A DNA stretch of 64,000 nucleotides, from assembly GCF_000421145.1 (NCBI RefSeq), contig NZ_ATWH01000007.1:62001-126000 (forward strand). Direction: 5' to 3'. The notes under the pieces were generated by a model that was given only the letters and a program-made list of their open reading frames with translations, searched no databases and was not told the DNA's origin. The stretch comes from Glaciibacter superstes DSM 21135 (lineage in GTDB: Bacteria; Actinomycetota; Actinomycetes; Actinomycetales; Microbacteriaceae). The position numbers and the translations under genes are program-made. Below, in pieces: positions 1-7,515 of the stretch. How positions within the stretch are numbered: position 1 is the first letter of the stretch; every line of letters begins with the position of its first letter.

Positions 1-585
1 GCACGCCTGATCGCCGCAGCCACCGACCTTCCCGTATCGATTGACTTCGAGAAGGGCTACGCTCCGGATGCTGCGGGGCTCACTCAGAACGTGCGTCGCC
101 TGATCGAGGAGTCCGGCGCTGTCGGTATCAACCTCGAGGACTCCGTCGGCACTTCGAAGGCGCCCCAGTTCGACATCGCGACTGCTGCCTCCCGCGTGGC
201 CGCGGCGCGTGCTGCGGCCGTCGCCACCGGCATCCCTCTCGTCATCAACGCCAGGGTAGACACGCTGGCCGGTGGTGGCGAATGGGGAGAAGCGGTCGAG
301 CGTGCCAACGCGTATTTGGACGCCGGCGCCGACGTTATCTTCTTCCTCGGCCTTTCAGACGAAGACAAGGTGAAGCGTGCCCTTGACGAGGTCAACGGGC
401 GCATCTCCGTGATCGCCCACCCTGGTGCTGTGCCGCTCGCCCGCCTTGCCGAGCTTGGTATCTCCCGGGTCAGTTTCGGTCCAGGCTCGCTCGGGCTCAC
501 GCTCGCCGCCCTGCAGCGCGCGGCCACGACGCTCACCGCACTCGGCGAATACCCGGAGGCTCTCGGCTTCAAGTACGCCCTCTAG
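1..585 (+). CDS. Isocitrate lyase/PEP mutase family protein (5' partial)
   Basis: The reading frame is open from the first base, so the N-terminus lies outside the window. The visible 194 residues carry the family's TIM-barrel landmarks: an acidic metal-site strand (SIDFEKGY), then GINLEDSVG, then VINARVDT. Family members cleave or rearrange C-C or C-P bonds of 2-methylisocitrate, oxaloacetate or phosphonopyruvate using Mg2+. This one most resembles the generic phosphoenolpyruvate-mutase-like carboxylase/lyase group, and I cannot assign a substrate. The catalytic Cys loop of true isocitrate lyases (KKCGH) is not visible in the part present. The gene ends 44 bp before a luciferase-like oxidoreductase on the same strand, so the two may be cotranscribed. 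Confidence 0.8.
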   Translation, partial: ARLIAAATDLPVSIDFEKGYAPDAAGLTQNVRRLIEESGAVGINLEDSVGTSKAPQFDIATAASRVAAARAAAVATGIPLVINARVDTLAGGGEWGEAVERANAYLDAGADVIFFLGLSDEDKVKRALDEVNGRISVIAHPGAVPLARLAELGISRVSFGPGSLGLTLAALQRAATTLTALGEYPEALGFKYAL

Positions 586-629
586 CCCAGTCGTGCCGCG
601 ACCCCAACCGCACCTACGCAAGGAGAACT

Positions 630-1583
630 ATGTCCCCGCGCATCGGCGTAACGCTTCCGCGTGACCTTCCCATCGAGCAATTCGTGCCGTTCGCCCGCCG
701 AGCCGAAGAGCTGGGATTCGACGAACTCTGGGTCATCGAGGACTGCTTCTTCCGCGGCGGCATCGCGCAGGCCGCTGTCGCACTGGCGTCGACGAGCAGC
801 ATCACGGTCGGCATCGGGATCATGCCGGCGGCCGCGCGGAATCCGGCATTCGAGGCACTCGAAATTGCGACGCTGGCCGAGCTGTATCCGGGCCGGATCA
901 TCGCGGGGATCGGGCACGGGGTCGGCGGCTGGATCCGCCAGGTCGGCGCGCATCCCGCCAGCCCGCTGACGCTCCTGGAGGAGCACCTCACTGCACTCCG
1001 TGGGATTCTGCGGGGCAATGAAGTGACGTCGGAGGGTCGCTACATCAACCTTGATCGCGTCGCCCTCGAGAAGCCACTTGCCACGGTTCCGCCGGTGTAC
1101 GCGGGCGTGCGAGGTCCGAAGTCCCTCGCCCTGGCCGGCCGCGCGGCCGACGGCACCATCCTGGCAGAGCCGGTGACGCCGGAGTACCTCATGGCCGCCG
1201 TGGCGAGTATCGCCGCAGCGGGCGAGCATCACATGGTCGCGTACAACTTTGCCGTCATCGACGATGATCCGGATGCCGCGCGGCGGGCCGTGCGCAGCGC
1301 GCTCGGCTGGTTTGGTGAGCCGGAATTGCTCGCGCACATCGCGCCGCTTCCGTTCGCCGAGGAGTTCGCGGCCCGCCGCGCCGCGGTGTCGACTCAGGCC
1401 GAGTTCGCCGCCGACCTGCCCGACGAATGGGTGGATGCGCTCGCCCTGGTCGGTACTCCGGAACGGGTACGGGAACGGATGGCGGAGCTCGGTCGCGCCG
1501 GCGTAGGCAGCAATGTGCTCATTCCGATCGGCGAAGACCGCCTGCTGGCGCTGGACTCGCTCGCTCGCGTTCTGGGCGACTAG
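630..1583 (+). CDS. LLM-class flavin-dependent oxidoreductase
   Basis: A 317-residue protein of the bacterial luciferase-like fold, which uses FMN or F420 in a TIM barrel. It opens with a typical first strand (IGVTLPRDLP), has RRAEELGFDELWVIED, and carries GIGHGVGGW near residue 90, where F420-dependent reductases bind cofactor. The C-terminal VGTPERVRERMAELGRAGV helix is typical of F420-dependent members in Actinobacteria. The start is supported by AAGGAG seven bases before ATG. The substrate is unknown. It follows the PEP-mutase-like gene closely, and a dcd gene converges on it from the right. Confidence 0.85.
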   Translation: MSPRIGVTLPRDLPIEQFVPFARRAEELGFDELWVIEDCFFRGGIAQAAVALASTSSITVGIGIMPAAARNPAFEALEIATLAELYPGRIIAGIGHGVGGWIRQVGAHPASPLTLLEEHLTALRGILRGNEVTSEGRYINLDRVALEKPLATVPPVYAGVRGPKSLALAGRAADGTILAEPVTPEYLMAAVASIAAAGEHHMVAYNFAVIDDDPDAARRAVRSALGWFGEPELLAHIAPLPFAEEFAARRAAVSTQAEFAADLPDEWVDALALVGTPERVRERMAELGRAGVGSNVLIPIGEDRLLALDSLARVLGD

Positions 1584-1607
1584 CGCTACGGTCGGCGCGT
1601 TGTTTCG

Positions 1608-2213
1608 CTACTCGGTGACGGCCTCGCCGGCGCGAGCCGTGACATCCGTTCGGTGGAAATTCAGGTGTGAGCGTGACGCGGTCGGTCCGCGCTGGCCCTG
1701 GTAGCGGGAGCTGTTCGCGCCGGAGCCGTATGGGTTGTCAGCCGGTGAGGTGAGCCGGAAGAAGCACATCTGGCCGATCTTCATGCCGGGCCAAAGCTTG
1801 ATCGGCAGCGTGGCGACGTTGCTGAGTTCAAGGGTGACATGGCCGGAGAAGCCGGGGTCGATGAAGCCGGCGGTGGAGTGGGTGAGCAGGCCGAGGCGGC
1901 CGAGGGAGCTCTTGCCTTCGAGGCGGGCGGCAAGGTCATCGGCGAGGGTGACGCGCTCATAGGTCGAGCCGAGCACAAATTCGCCCGGGTGCAGGATGAA
2001 GGGCTCATCGGGCTTGGTTTCGATGAGGTGCGTGAGTTCCGGCTGGTCTTCGGCCGGGTCGATGTACGGGTATTTGTGGTTGTCGAACAGCCGAAAATAC
2101 CGATCGAGGCGCACGTCGATGCTCGACGGCTGGATCATCTCCTGCTGGTACGGGTCGAGGCCGATGCGGCCGTTGCTGAGTTCTGCCTTGATGTCGCGAT
2201 CCGAGAGAAGCAC
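1608..2213 (-). CDS. dcd: dCTP deaminase
   Basis: A 201-residue enzyme that deaminates dCTP to dUTP for dTTP synthesis. The family core [17 protein letters not shown] is followed by [16 protein letters not shown], giving the trimeric nucleotide-binding site with its catalytic Glu. Length and the C-terminal [12 protein letters not shown] stretch match actinobacterial Dcd, some of which are bifunctional dCTP deaminase/dUTPases producing dUMP directly; sequence alone does not settle which. The start is GTG ([11 protein letters not shown] follows). It is divergent from the tRNA-Gly gene and convergent with the luciferase-like gene. Confidence 0.95.
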   Translation of the reverse strand: MLLSDRDIKAELSNGRIGLDPYQQEMIQPSSIDVRLDRYFRLFDNHKYPYIDPAEDQPELTHLIETKPDEPFILHPGEFVLGSTYERVTLADDLAARLEGKSSLGRLGLLTHSTAGFIDPGFSGHVTLELSNVATLPIKLWPGMKIGQMCFFRLTSPADNPYGSGANSSRYQGQRGPTASRSHLNFHRTDVTARAGEAVTE

Positions 2214-2288
2214 GGTGCCAGCCTACCTGCGCGGGCTTGCTACGATGATACGGTCACGGATGCCGCGGTTCTCGCGGAACCGTCGCGT

Positions 2289-2362
2289 GCGGATGTAGTT
2301 CAATGGTAGAACTTCAGCTTCCCAAGCTGATAGCGCGGGTTCGATTCCCGTCATCCGCTCCA
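2289..2362 (+). tRNA. tRNA-Gly (anticodon CCC), CCA encoded
   Basis: The cloverleaf folds cleanly: acceptor GCGGATG (2289-2295) pairs with CATCCGC (2352-2358), followed by discriminator T and a genomically encoded CCA (2360-2362). The anticodon stem is TCAGC/GCTGA with loop TTCCCAA, giving anticodon CCC, which reads GGG. The T arm is GCGGGTTCGATTCCCGT. A TACGAT -10-like hexamer lies at 2241-2246. The 3' end overlaps the stop codon of the oppositely oriented GyrI-like gene by about 12 bp. Confidence 0.97.
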
Positions 2363-2932
2363 TGGGACCTGGTAGATCTCATGGTGTCGGCCATTGAAGT
2401 CGAGGCTGTGTTCCGGCAGGTACGCGTTGTGCAGGCGGTCGAGCGTCGGCGCTTCGTCATCATATGAGCCGACGTGCAGGATCTGGATGCAGATGCCCTC
2501 GGCCAGCGTCAGCCCCCGCACGCTCTCGAGTGCAGCGAGCTTTTTCTTGTCTGCCGCGTTCTTTGTCGCGGTCTTGTCGACGGCAGCGGCGACCATGTCG
2601 TCCGTGATCCAATCGGGCTGCACGATCATCATCGTCCAGTCCCAGGCGCTCTTGTCACGAGTGACGAACGTCGACATGTCGTCCGCCCACCACAAACCCT
2701 CAAGCGGACCGACGACGAAGTCGCGCCCCAAGGACTTCTTGCTCTCGAACTTCACCGTGTACGCGACCGGGTAGAGCGCTTCGAGCGCCTCCGCGTACTC
2801 AGTGGACGTATTGGGATCACCGTGGCCGTCGATAGCGATGTAGGCCAACTCCGGCACCTCGACCAGCGAGAAGTCCTTCGCACTCGGGGAGTAGAGCGAC
2901 TTGTACGCCTTCTTGATGTCGTACTTGTCCAT
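2351..2932 (-). CDS. GyrI-like small-molecule-binding domain protein
   Basis: A 193-residue stand-alone GyrI-like (SOUL/GyrI fold) protein with no DNA-binding domain. Such proteins bind or hydrolyse small molecules; some resemble drug-binding regulators. Diagnostic parts are an N-terminal MDKYDIKKAYKSLYSPS segment, VEVPELAYIAIDGHGDPNT, the aromatic GLWWADD, and C-terminal LPEHSLDFNGRHHEIYQVPW. The start was set at MDKYD (2932) because the longer open frame upstream has no homologous feel and a GAGG lies upstream. The last codons run into the tRNA-Gly 3' end on the opposite strand. Its ligand is unknown. A Tat-exported hydrolase precedes it by 29 bp on the same strand. Confidence 0.8.
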   Translation of the reverse strand: MDKYDIKKAYKSLYSPSAKDFSLVEVPELAYIAIDGHGDPNTSTEYAEALEALYPVAYTVKFESKKSLGRDFVVGPLEGLWWADDMSTFVTRDKSAWDWTMMIVQPDWITDDMVAAAVDKTATKNAADKKKLAALESVRGLTLAEGICIQILHVGSYDDEAPTLDRLHNAYLPEHSLDFNGRHHEIYQVPWSG

Positions 2933-2961
2933 CGTCAGCAGGTCCTCGCCGAACGCCGGCT

Positions 2962-3933
2962 TCAGTCCCGCCCGGCTTCGACGATCTTGTGCGCCAGCAA
3001 GACCGGGTTGGTGAGCATCACCTCGTGGCTTCCAGGGAGCTGGACGAGGCGCGGGCCCATGAGTCGACCGGACATGCGAGGGTGCCACCCCCACTCGCCG
3101 GGCGGGAGAGCCGTGTCTTCCGTGCCGTTGATGAAACTGCGCCCCACCTGCGGCAGTGTGGCGTAGAAGCGATCGAGCGGCAGCTTTTCGTTCATGGGCG
3201 CGAAGGGCTCAGAGGAAAGCAGCTCAAACATTGACTGGGCGAACTCGAGCTTCGCGTCCTGGATGAAGTTCTCGCGCCAGATCGAGAAGGGCAGACTGAC
3301 CGTGTTGTCAGGTGACGCCGCGGCGAGTTGGGTGAACAACTCTCGATAGTGAGGCGGCGCCTCGTCCATGAGGGAGTTGCCCGCTGCCGGCACGAATGCG
3401 TTCCAGAAGATCAGTCGGCGGATTCGGTCAGGGATCTCCTCATAGACCCGAGCGATGACCGTGCCGCCGTAGCTGTGTCCAAGAAGCACAATGTCCGATA
3501 ATCTGGCGTCCACAATTTGATCGACGACCGAGTTGACTGCGTCCGTGTGGGAAGCCGTCTTGTCCCCATCATTGCCGTGGCCGGCGACCGTCGGAGTGAG
3601 AACTGTGTGTCCGGCTTTCCGCAGTTCAGCGGCGACAGGCTTCCACATCGAGCCGTCGTGCCAGGAACCATGAATAAGTACATATGTGGCCGCTGCTGCG
3701 GACAGCTGCTCGTTGGTCGACTGCCCGTCTGCTGATTGGGCAGACGCGGCGGAAGGCGAGAACGGATCAACCGTCGCTGCGACCGTTGCCGCGGCGGCAC
3801 CGGCGAGCAATGTTCGTCGGCTGACGCCTGATCGAGCTACTGCATGGGGTTGTGGCAACGTGACTCCAAGTTCGTGGGCCTGCGGTCTGAGTTGAAGCAT
3901 CCCGTAGCTCAGCGAAGGCACACAAGTCCGCAC
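2962..3933 (-). CDS. Tat-exported alpha/beta hydrolase
   Basis: A 323-residue alpha/beta hydrolase of the EstC/salicylate-esterase type. An SRRTLLAG twin-arginine motif (Arg39-Arg40) precedes a hydrophobic alanine-rich stretch and an SAASAQS cleavage region, indicating Tat export. The oxyanion strand YVLIHGSWHD (84-93) and nucleophile elbow GHSYGG (Ser154) are intact, and a late LPGSHEVML supplies the likely catalytic His. The start is GTG at 3933, preceded by GAGG five bases upstream; an ATG at 3900 would give a shorter n-region and is the alternative. Substrate unknown; probably a small ester or amide outside the membrane. Confidence 0.82.
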   Translation of the reverse strand: MRTCVPSLSYGMLQLRPQAHELGVTLPQPHAVARSGVSRRTLLAGAAAATVAATVDPFSPSAASAQSADGQSTNEQLSAAAATYVLIHGSWHDGSMWKPVAAELRKAGHTVLTPTVAGHGNDGDKTASHTDAVNSVVDQIVDARLSDIVLLGHSYGGTVIARVYEEIPDRIRRLIFWNAFVPAAGNSLMDEAPPHYRELFTQLAAASPDNTVSLPFSIWRENFIQDAKLEFAQSMFELLSSEPFAPMNEKLPLDRFYATLPQVGRSFINGTEDTALPPGEWGWHPRMSGRLMGPRLVQLPGSHEVMLTNPVLLAHKIVEAGRD

Positions 3934-3965
3934 TTAATCCTCTAACGCTCGGATTGATTCGTCTG

Positions 3966-4086
3966 CTATGCAGTCTTCGTGGTGAGCGGGTCGAACCGGA
4001 ACGTAACGAGTGGACTGCCCTGCGGTGGGATGGTCACCCGATCGACGTGCGGCCCTCCCGATTCAACCGCGAGCCTGGCGCTTCGG
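3966..4086 (-). pseudogene. Possible C-terminal gene remnant
   Basis: Between the Tat hydrolase and the YciI-like gene, the minus strand reads a protein-like tail, including VDRVTIPPQGSPLVTFRFDP and ending LTTKTA-stop. The composition is ordinary coding-like and unlike shadow frames nearby, but there is no start codon or upstream domain, because the frame runs into the YciI-like gene in another phase. It may be the scar of a gene whose 5' part was deleted. I do not recognise the parent family, and it could be chance. Confidence 0.2.
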
Positions 4087-4419
4087 CTACTCGAACGGCC
4101 AGACCGGTCGCAGTTCGATGCGGCCAAATCGTGCCATCGGATGCGCGGCGGCGACCGCAATCGCTTCATCCAGGTCGGCGCATTCGAGAATGTCGAAACC
4201 GGCGATCCATTCCTTCGACTCTGTGAACGGGCCATCCGTCACCAGGAGCTCACCCTCCCGCATTCGTACGGTCTTCGCGTCTTCGACCGGGCGAAGACGA
4301 TTGCCTTCGATCCACACACCCCGTGACTGAACGTCGGCCGCCCACTCCTCGATATTGTCGCCTTCGGCGGAATACGGTTCGGCCTGTGGGTCAGTGGCCA
4401 CAAACATCATGTATCGCAT
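4087..4419 (-). CDS. YciI-like (YCII/DGPF) family protein
   Basis: A 110-residue protein of the ferredoxin-like YCII family. It shows the usual N-terminal MRYMMFV strand, the GNRLRPVEDAKTVR segment, the signature DGPFTESKEWIAGF, and IECADLDEAIAVAAAHP-like helices (here DILECADLDEAIAV), ending EIRPVWPFE-like. Members are small dimeric proteins, often adjacent to or fused to ECF sigma factors; no biochemical role is established for this subgroup. GAGGAG lies a few bases before the ATG. A 10-bp direct repeat (4433-4457) sits just upstream and may be its operator. No sigma factor gene is directly adjacent. Confidence 0.85.
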   Translation of the reverse strand: MRYMMFVATDPQAEPYSAEGDNIEEWAADVQSRGVWIEGNRLRPVEDAKTVRMREGELLVTDGPFTESKEWIAGFDILECADLDEAIAVAAAHPMARFGRIELRPVWPFE

Positions 4420-4432
4420 TGATTCTCCTCGC

Positions 4433-4457
4433 TTGACGGTACCGCGATTGACGGTAC
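4433..4457. repeat. Direct repeat TTGACGGTAC x2 upstream of YciI-like gene
   Basis: TTGACGGTAC occurs at 4433-4442 and again at 4448-4457, a 15-bp period. It lies 14 bp upstream of the YciI-like start on the minus strand, where a -35/-10 or activator site would sit. Exact identity of both units is seen directly; a regulatory role is inference. Confidence 0.4.
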
Positions 4458-4527
4458 ACAGTTACGTCGAACGAGACGCGGCCAAATCGACACGCACCGG
4501 CAAAATTTCTCGAATCAGGGAGCTACG

Positions 4528-4944
4528 TCAAGGCCGACCAGGAGCGGGGAGGATCTCGGCAAGCAACGCCTGAATGCGGGACTTGATGTCATCGCGGATG
4601 GGCCGAACGGCATCGATGCCCTGGCCGGCCGGGTCGTCGAGCTCCCAGTCTTCGTAACGCTTGCCAGGGAAGATCGGGCAGGTGTCGCCGCATCCCATGG
4701 TGATGACCACATCGGAATCCTTGACGGCCTCCGTGGTGAGAATCTTCGGAGTGCTATTGGCTATGTCGATGCCCTCTTCGGCCATGGCCTGGACGGCGAC
4801 CGGATTGATCTGGTCCTTCGGCTCCGAGCCGGCCGAGAGAACTTCGACCTTCCCACCGGAGAGGGCGGTCATGAAGCCTGCGGCCATCTGGGATCGGCCG
4901 GCATTGTGCACACAGACGAATAACACGGTGGGCTTGTCAGTCAT
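4528..4944 (-). CDS. arsC: Arsenate reductase, LMW-phosphatase type
   Basis: A 138-residue arsenate reductase of the low-molecular-weight phosphatase fold. The P-loop CVHNAGRSQ gives nucleophile Cys11 and Arg17 (CX5R), and Cys85/Cys89 in MGCGDTCP provide the redox cysteines that relay electrons to thioredoxin or mycothiol/mycoredoxin. The Asp of DWELDDPAG is the general acid. It reduces As(V) to As(III) in the cytoplasm. It starts 110 bp from the end of the ArsO-like gene on the same strand and has its own copy of the ArsR-like site upstream (5001-5020). No ArsB/Acr3 efflux gene is present in the window. Confidence 0.93.
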   Translation of the reverse strand: MTDKPTVLFVCVHNAGRSQMAAGFMTALSGGKVEVLSAGSEPKDQINPVAVQAMAEEGIDIANSTPKILTTEAVKDSDVVITMGCGDTCPIFPGKRYEDWELDDPAGQGIDAVRPIRDDIKSRIQALLAEILPAPGRP

Positions 4945-5000
4945 TCTTCGCTTCCTCGTTCTTGCAGGCCTGATCTACTCTTCCATCATCCGTTTGTAAA

Positions 5001-5020
5001 TAGATGGGTGTCAATCTATG
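5001..5020. promoter_or_regulatory. ArsR-type operator upstream of arsC
   Basis: TAGATGGGTGTCAATCTATG resembles two further copies between arsR and the flavoprotein gene: all share a TGTCAAT core preceded by an ATCGA/ATAGA-like half and followed by a TATG half. It lies about 57 bp upstream of the arsC start. The shared sequence is visible; binding by the local ArsR is inferred. Confidence 0.55.
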
Positions 5021-5054
5021 GGGTCATCGTTTCCCTGCTGTTCATGTTGAAGCA

Positions 5055-6368
5055 TCAGCAGCACGATCCCGAAGTGTCACCGGTCGAACACACTCCCGTT
5101 TCAGGAAGCACAAGCTGAACGGTGCGGGCCGCCTCTCGGTTGCCGGCGATCTCGTCGGCGATGGAACGCACCTGCTCGTATCCCGTGGCCAGCAGGAACG
5201 TCGGCGCGCGGCCGTAGCTCTTCATCCCGGCGATGTAGAAGTTGGGCTCCGGATGCGCGAGGACGTCAACGCCGTGGGCGGGAACCGTGCCACAACTGTG
5301 CAGATTCGGGTCGATGAGGGGCGCGAGCGCGCGAGGTGCTTCCACGATCTCGTCCAGCGACAGACGAATCTCGCGGAGCATCTCGAGGTCAGGTCGGAAT
5401 CCGGTCGCCCCGACCACAACATCCGTCTCAATCGTCAGTGTCTCCCCTGCGCGGCGGCCGATCACGCTGACCCAGCCGTCCGACGCAGCCACAACGTCGT
5501 CGATCTCGAAGCCATCGATGAGTGCGATCGCACCTTCATCGACGAGCGTGTACACGCGGGACCCGAGCGACGCGCGGGCCGCAAGTTCATCGTCCGCCGA
5601 GCCGTAGACCCGCACGGGGTTCGTATTCCTGATTGCCCAGGTGACGGATGTCCCTGGCACTTCAGTCGCCAGCCTCGCCAGTGCGATCAGGGTGTTCGCC
5701 GCGGAATGGCCGGCGCCGACGACCAGCGTGTGCTTCCCGGCAAAACGGGATCGATCAGCGCCGGCGACATCCGGGAGCGCATGAACGATGTCGTCCTGCA
5801 CGGAACCGCGATGCAACAGCGGTAGGCCAGAGGCGACGATGCTGTTCGGGGTGCTGTAGGTGCCTGAGGTGTCGATCACGGCACGGGCTTGTCGGTCAAC
5901 GGGCCCATCATCCGTTTGAATGCGGAGTGCAAACGGCGTCTCTGACCGCCCGTTTGACCGCGTCCGGTCCATTCCCAGGCGGCTGACTGCGGTGACGCTC
6001 GAGTTGTATTGGATGCGACGGGAAAGCGCTGGGGTAGCAGCCAGCGGAACGAGATAATCGTCGACGAGTTCGCTTCCGAGCGGCAAGCCCTGTGCACTCG
6101 GCCTCTCCCACGCAGTGTCACCGAGGAGGCGGGCCGCAGCCCCGTCGATCAGGTACTCCCACGGCGAGAACAATCGGGTGTGACCCCAGAGTGAGATGGC
6201 GCTTCCTGCCTGCGGGCCCGCCTCGTACACGATCGGCTCGATACCGCGTTCGAGAAGCTGGGCTGCCGCCGCCAGGCCCACGGGGCCTGCACCGATGATC
6301 GCGACCGGAAGGCCGGTGAGCTTGCTCGGCGGAGCCAGCGTCGGGAGCGGAAGGCTGGTCATGGTCAT
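5055..6368 (-). CDS. ArsO-like FAD/NAD(P)-dependent flavoprotein
   Basis: A 437-residue two-dinucleotide-binding flavoprotein of the type found in ars clusters (ArsO-like, related to flavin monooxygenases). The FAD-binding GAGPVGLAAAAQLLERG lies near residue 25 and the second nucleotide site VVGAGHSAANT near residue 215. A GATGFRPD motif is typical of this group. The C-terminus ends SGSCC, so a vicinal cysteine pair could bind As(III) or take part in redox relay. The start was placed at MTMTSLP (GGAG upstream) rather than an upstream ATG that falls within the operator region. It is divergent from arsR. The exact reaction of these proteins is not settled. Confidence 0.8.
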   Translation of the reverse strand: MTMTSLPLPTLAPPSKLTGLPVAIIGAGPVGLAAAAQLLERGIEPIVYEAGPQAGSAISLWGHTRLFSPWEYLIDGAAARLLGDTAWERPSAQGLPLGSELVDDYLVPLAATPALSRRIQYNSSVTAVSRLGMDRTRSNGRSETPFALRIQTDDGPVDRQARAVIDTSGTYSTPNSIVASGLPLLHRGSVQDDIVHALPDVAGADRSRFAGKHTLVVGAGHSAANTLIALARLATEVPGTSVTWAIRNTNPVRVYGSADDELAARASLGSRVYTLVDEGAIALIDGFEIDDVVAASDGWVSVIGRRAGETLTIETDVVVGATGFRPDLEMLREIRLSLDEIVEAPRALAPLIDPNLHSCGTVPAHGVDVLAHPEPNFYIAGMKSYGRAPTFLLATGYEQVRSIADEIAGNREAARTVQLVLPETGVCSTGDTSGSCC

Positions 6369-6391
6369 GAGTTGACTCCGGTTCGCGATAG

Positions 6392-6410
6392 ATCGATAAG
6401 TGTCAATATG
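6392..6410. promoter_or_regulatory. ArsR-type operator, flavoprotein side
   Basis: ATCGATAAGTGTCAATATG lies 24 bp upstream of the flavoprotein start in the divergent arsR intergenic region. It shares the TGTCAAT core with the copies at 5001-5020 and 6427-6450. Position and similarity point to an arsenite-released ArsR repressor site. Confidence 0.6.
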
Positions 6411-6426
6411 GAGTATCACCCAATAC

Positions 6427-6450
6427 ATCGACGCATGTCAATCTCTATGG
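6427..6450. promoter_or_regulatory. ArsR-type operator, arsR side
   Basis: This site reads ATCGACGCATGTCAATC then TCTATGG and sits directly before the GGGAGA ribosome-binding site of arsR. It is the second copy in this divergent region and the third in the group, which suggests autoregulation of arsR. Confidence 0.6.
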
Positions 6451-6462
6451 GAGACTGGTCAC

Positions 6463-6810
6463 ATGTCGATAGCCCAACTTCCCGTGATGGACGTCACCGC
6501 GTGCTGTGCACCGCTGACCAGAGAAGCGATCGACGCAGTCAACGCAGAAGCTCTGGCTCGCTCGCTCAAGGCGATCGCAGATCCGGCTCGACTCCGACTC
6601 GTCTCCATGGTCGCCGCGCACGAAGACTCCGAAGCGTGCGTGTGCGATCTCACAGAGCCCCTCGGGCTCAGCCAGCCGACAGTTTCCCATCACCTGAAGA
6701 TCCTCGTCGACGCCGGCATCCTCTCCCGCGACAAGCGGGGGACCTGGGCCTACTACCGGCTCGTGCCCGGTGCTCTCGACTCCCTCGCGAATCTGCTGAT
6801 CACCGTCTGA
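6463..6810 (+). CDS. arsR: ArsR-family arsenite-responsive repressor
   Basis: A 115-residue winged-helix repressor. Putative As(III) ligands are a vicinal pair Cys14-Cys15 (TACCAPL) and Cys59/Cys61 in EACVCDLTEPL of the alpha-3/alpha-4 region. The N-terminal CC plus one later Cys is the arrangement described for corynebacterial ArsR rather than the E. coli CxCxxC-only site. The recognition helix is GLSQPTVSHHLKIL. The start at MSIAQLP was chosen because GGGAGA precedes it and the longer frame would cross the operator. It is divergent from the flavoprotein gene and should repress both directions plus arsC. Confidence 0.92.
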   Translation: MSIAQLPVMDVTACCAPLTREAIDAVNAEALARSLKAIADPARLRLVSMVAAHEDSEACVCDLTEPLGLSQPTVSHHLKILVDAGILSRDKRGTWAYYRLVPGALDSLANLLITV

Positions 6811-6823
6811 CCGCTTGCGAGGT

Positions 6824-7480
6824 TCAGCTCACCCATTCCGAGGCGCTGGCGAACACCTCCTGTAGTTCGTTCACGAGACGAGCCGTGTGGAAGCCGTCGG
6901 CAGCAGCGTGATGAATCTGCACGGCGAACGGCATCGTCGTTCGCCCGTCGCGCTCAGTGAACTGGCCGAGGGTGAAGATCGGCAGGTAGTGGTCGTACCC
7001 CGGCTTGATGTGGAGGTCGAACCCGGTGAATCGCATCCACGGGATGCTCGAAATGTCGAAGACGTTCTCCGGCGTATCGCTCTGGGGAAACATGTTGACG
7101 GATGTCCGGTGCGTCGCGAGCAGCTCCACGGCCTGGTCGTGGAATAGCGGGAAGCTCGGATCGTATGCGGCCCAGACGGTGGCAAAGGTCTCGCGCTCAG
7201 GATTGAAGACCGTGAACGACGGGTGCACCACGTCCCACACCGACGGGTTGCCCTCCTCGTCGACCGACACCCGAAACTCCTCATGTCGATTCACCACCGT
7301 GGCGATCGCCCACACCTGCGCCGGATAGACCTTGCGTCCAGTCGCCTTCACTGCTGCCAGAAACTCCGTGACATCGAGTTCGACGGTTGCACTGTAGGTG
7401 CATGGGACACGTCCCCGATAGTGTTCGAACGTCTCCCGCCTTGCCCACGTCGACATATCGATAGGTCTCTTCTCCGTCAT
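6824..7480 (-). CDS. Chloramphenicol acetyltransferase family protein (type A)
   Basis: A 218-residue protein matching CatA length and plan. The catalytic signature is QIHHAAADGFH, with His191 as the general base and Asp195, and the N-terminus (PIDMSTWARRETFEHY) aligns with the usual IDxxxWxRxEHF start of the family. The acyl-acceptor channel includes NPERETFATVW and FTGFDLHI. The family acetylates chloramphenicol with acetyl-CoA, but chromosomal actinobacterial copies may act on other hydroxylated compounds. The start at MTEKR (7480) fits the family; a GTG at 7501 is the longer alternative. It is divergent from the DNA glycosylase gene, with only 35 bp between them. Confidence 0.85.
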   Translation of the reverse strand: MTEKRPIDMSTWARRETFEHYRGRVPCTYSATVELDVTEFLAAVKATGRKVYPAQVWAIATVVNRHEEFRVSVDEEGNPSVWDVVHPSFTVFNPERETFATVWAAYDPSFPLFHDQAVELLATHRTSVNMFPQSDTPENVFDISSIPWMRFTGFDLHIKPGYDHYLPIFTLGQFTERDGRTTMPFAVQIHHAAADGFHTARLVNELQEVFASASEWVS

Positions 7481-7515
7481 CCCTCTATTCTGCCGCCGCA
7501 CGGAAGCACTGCAGA

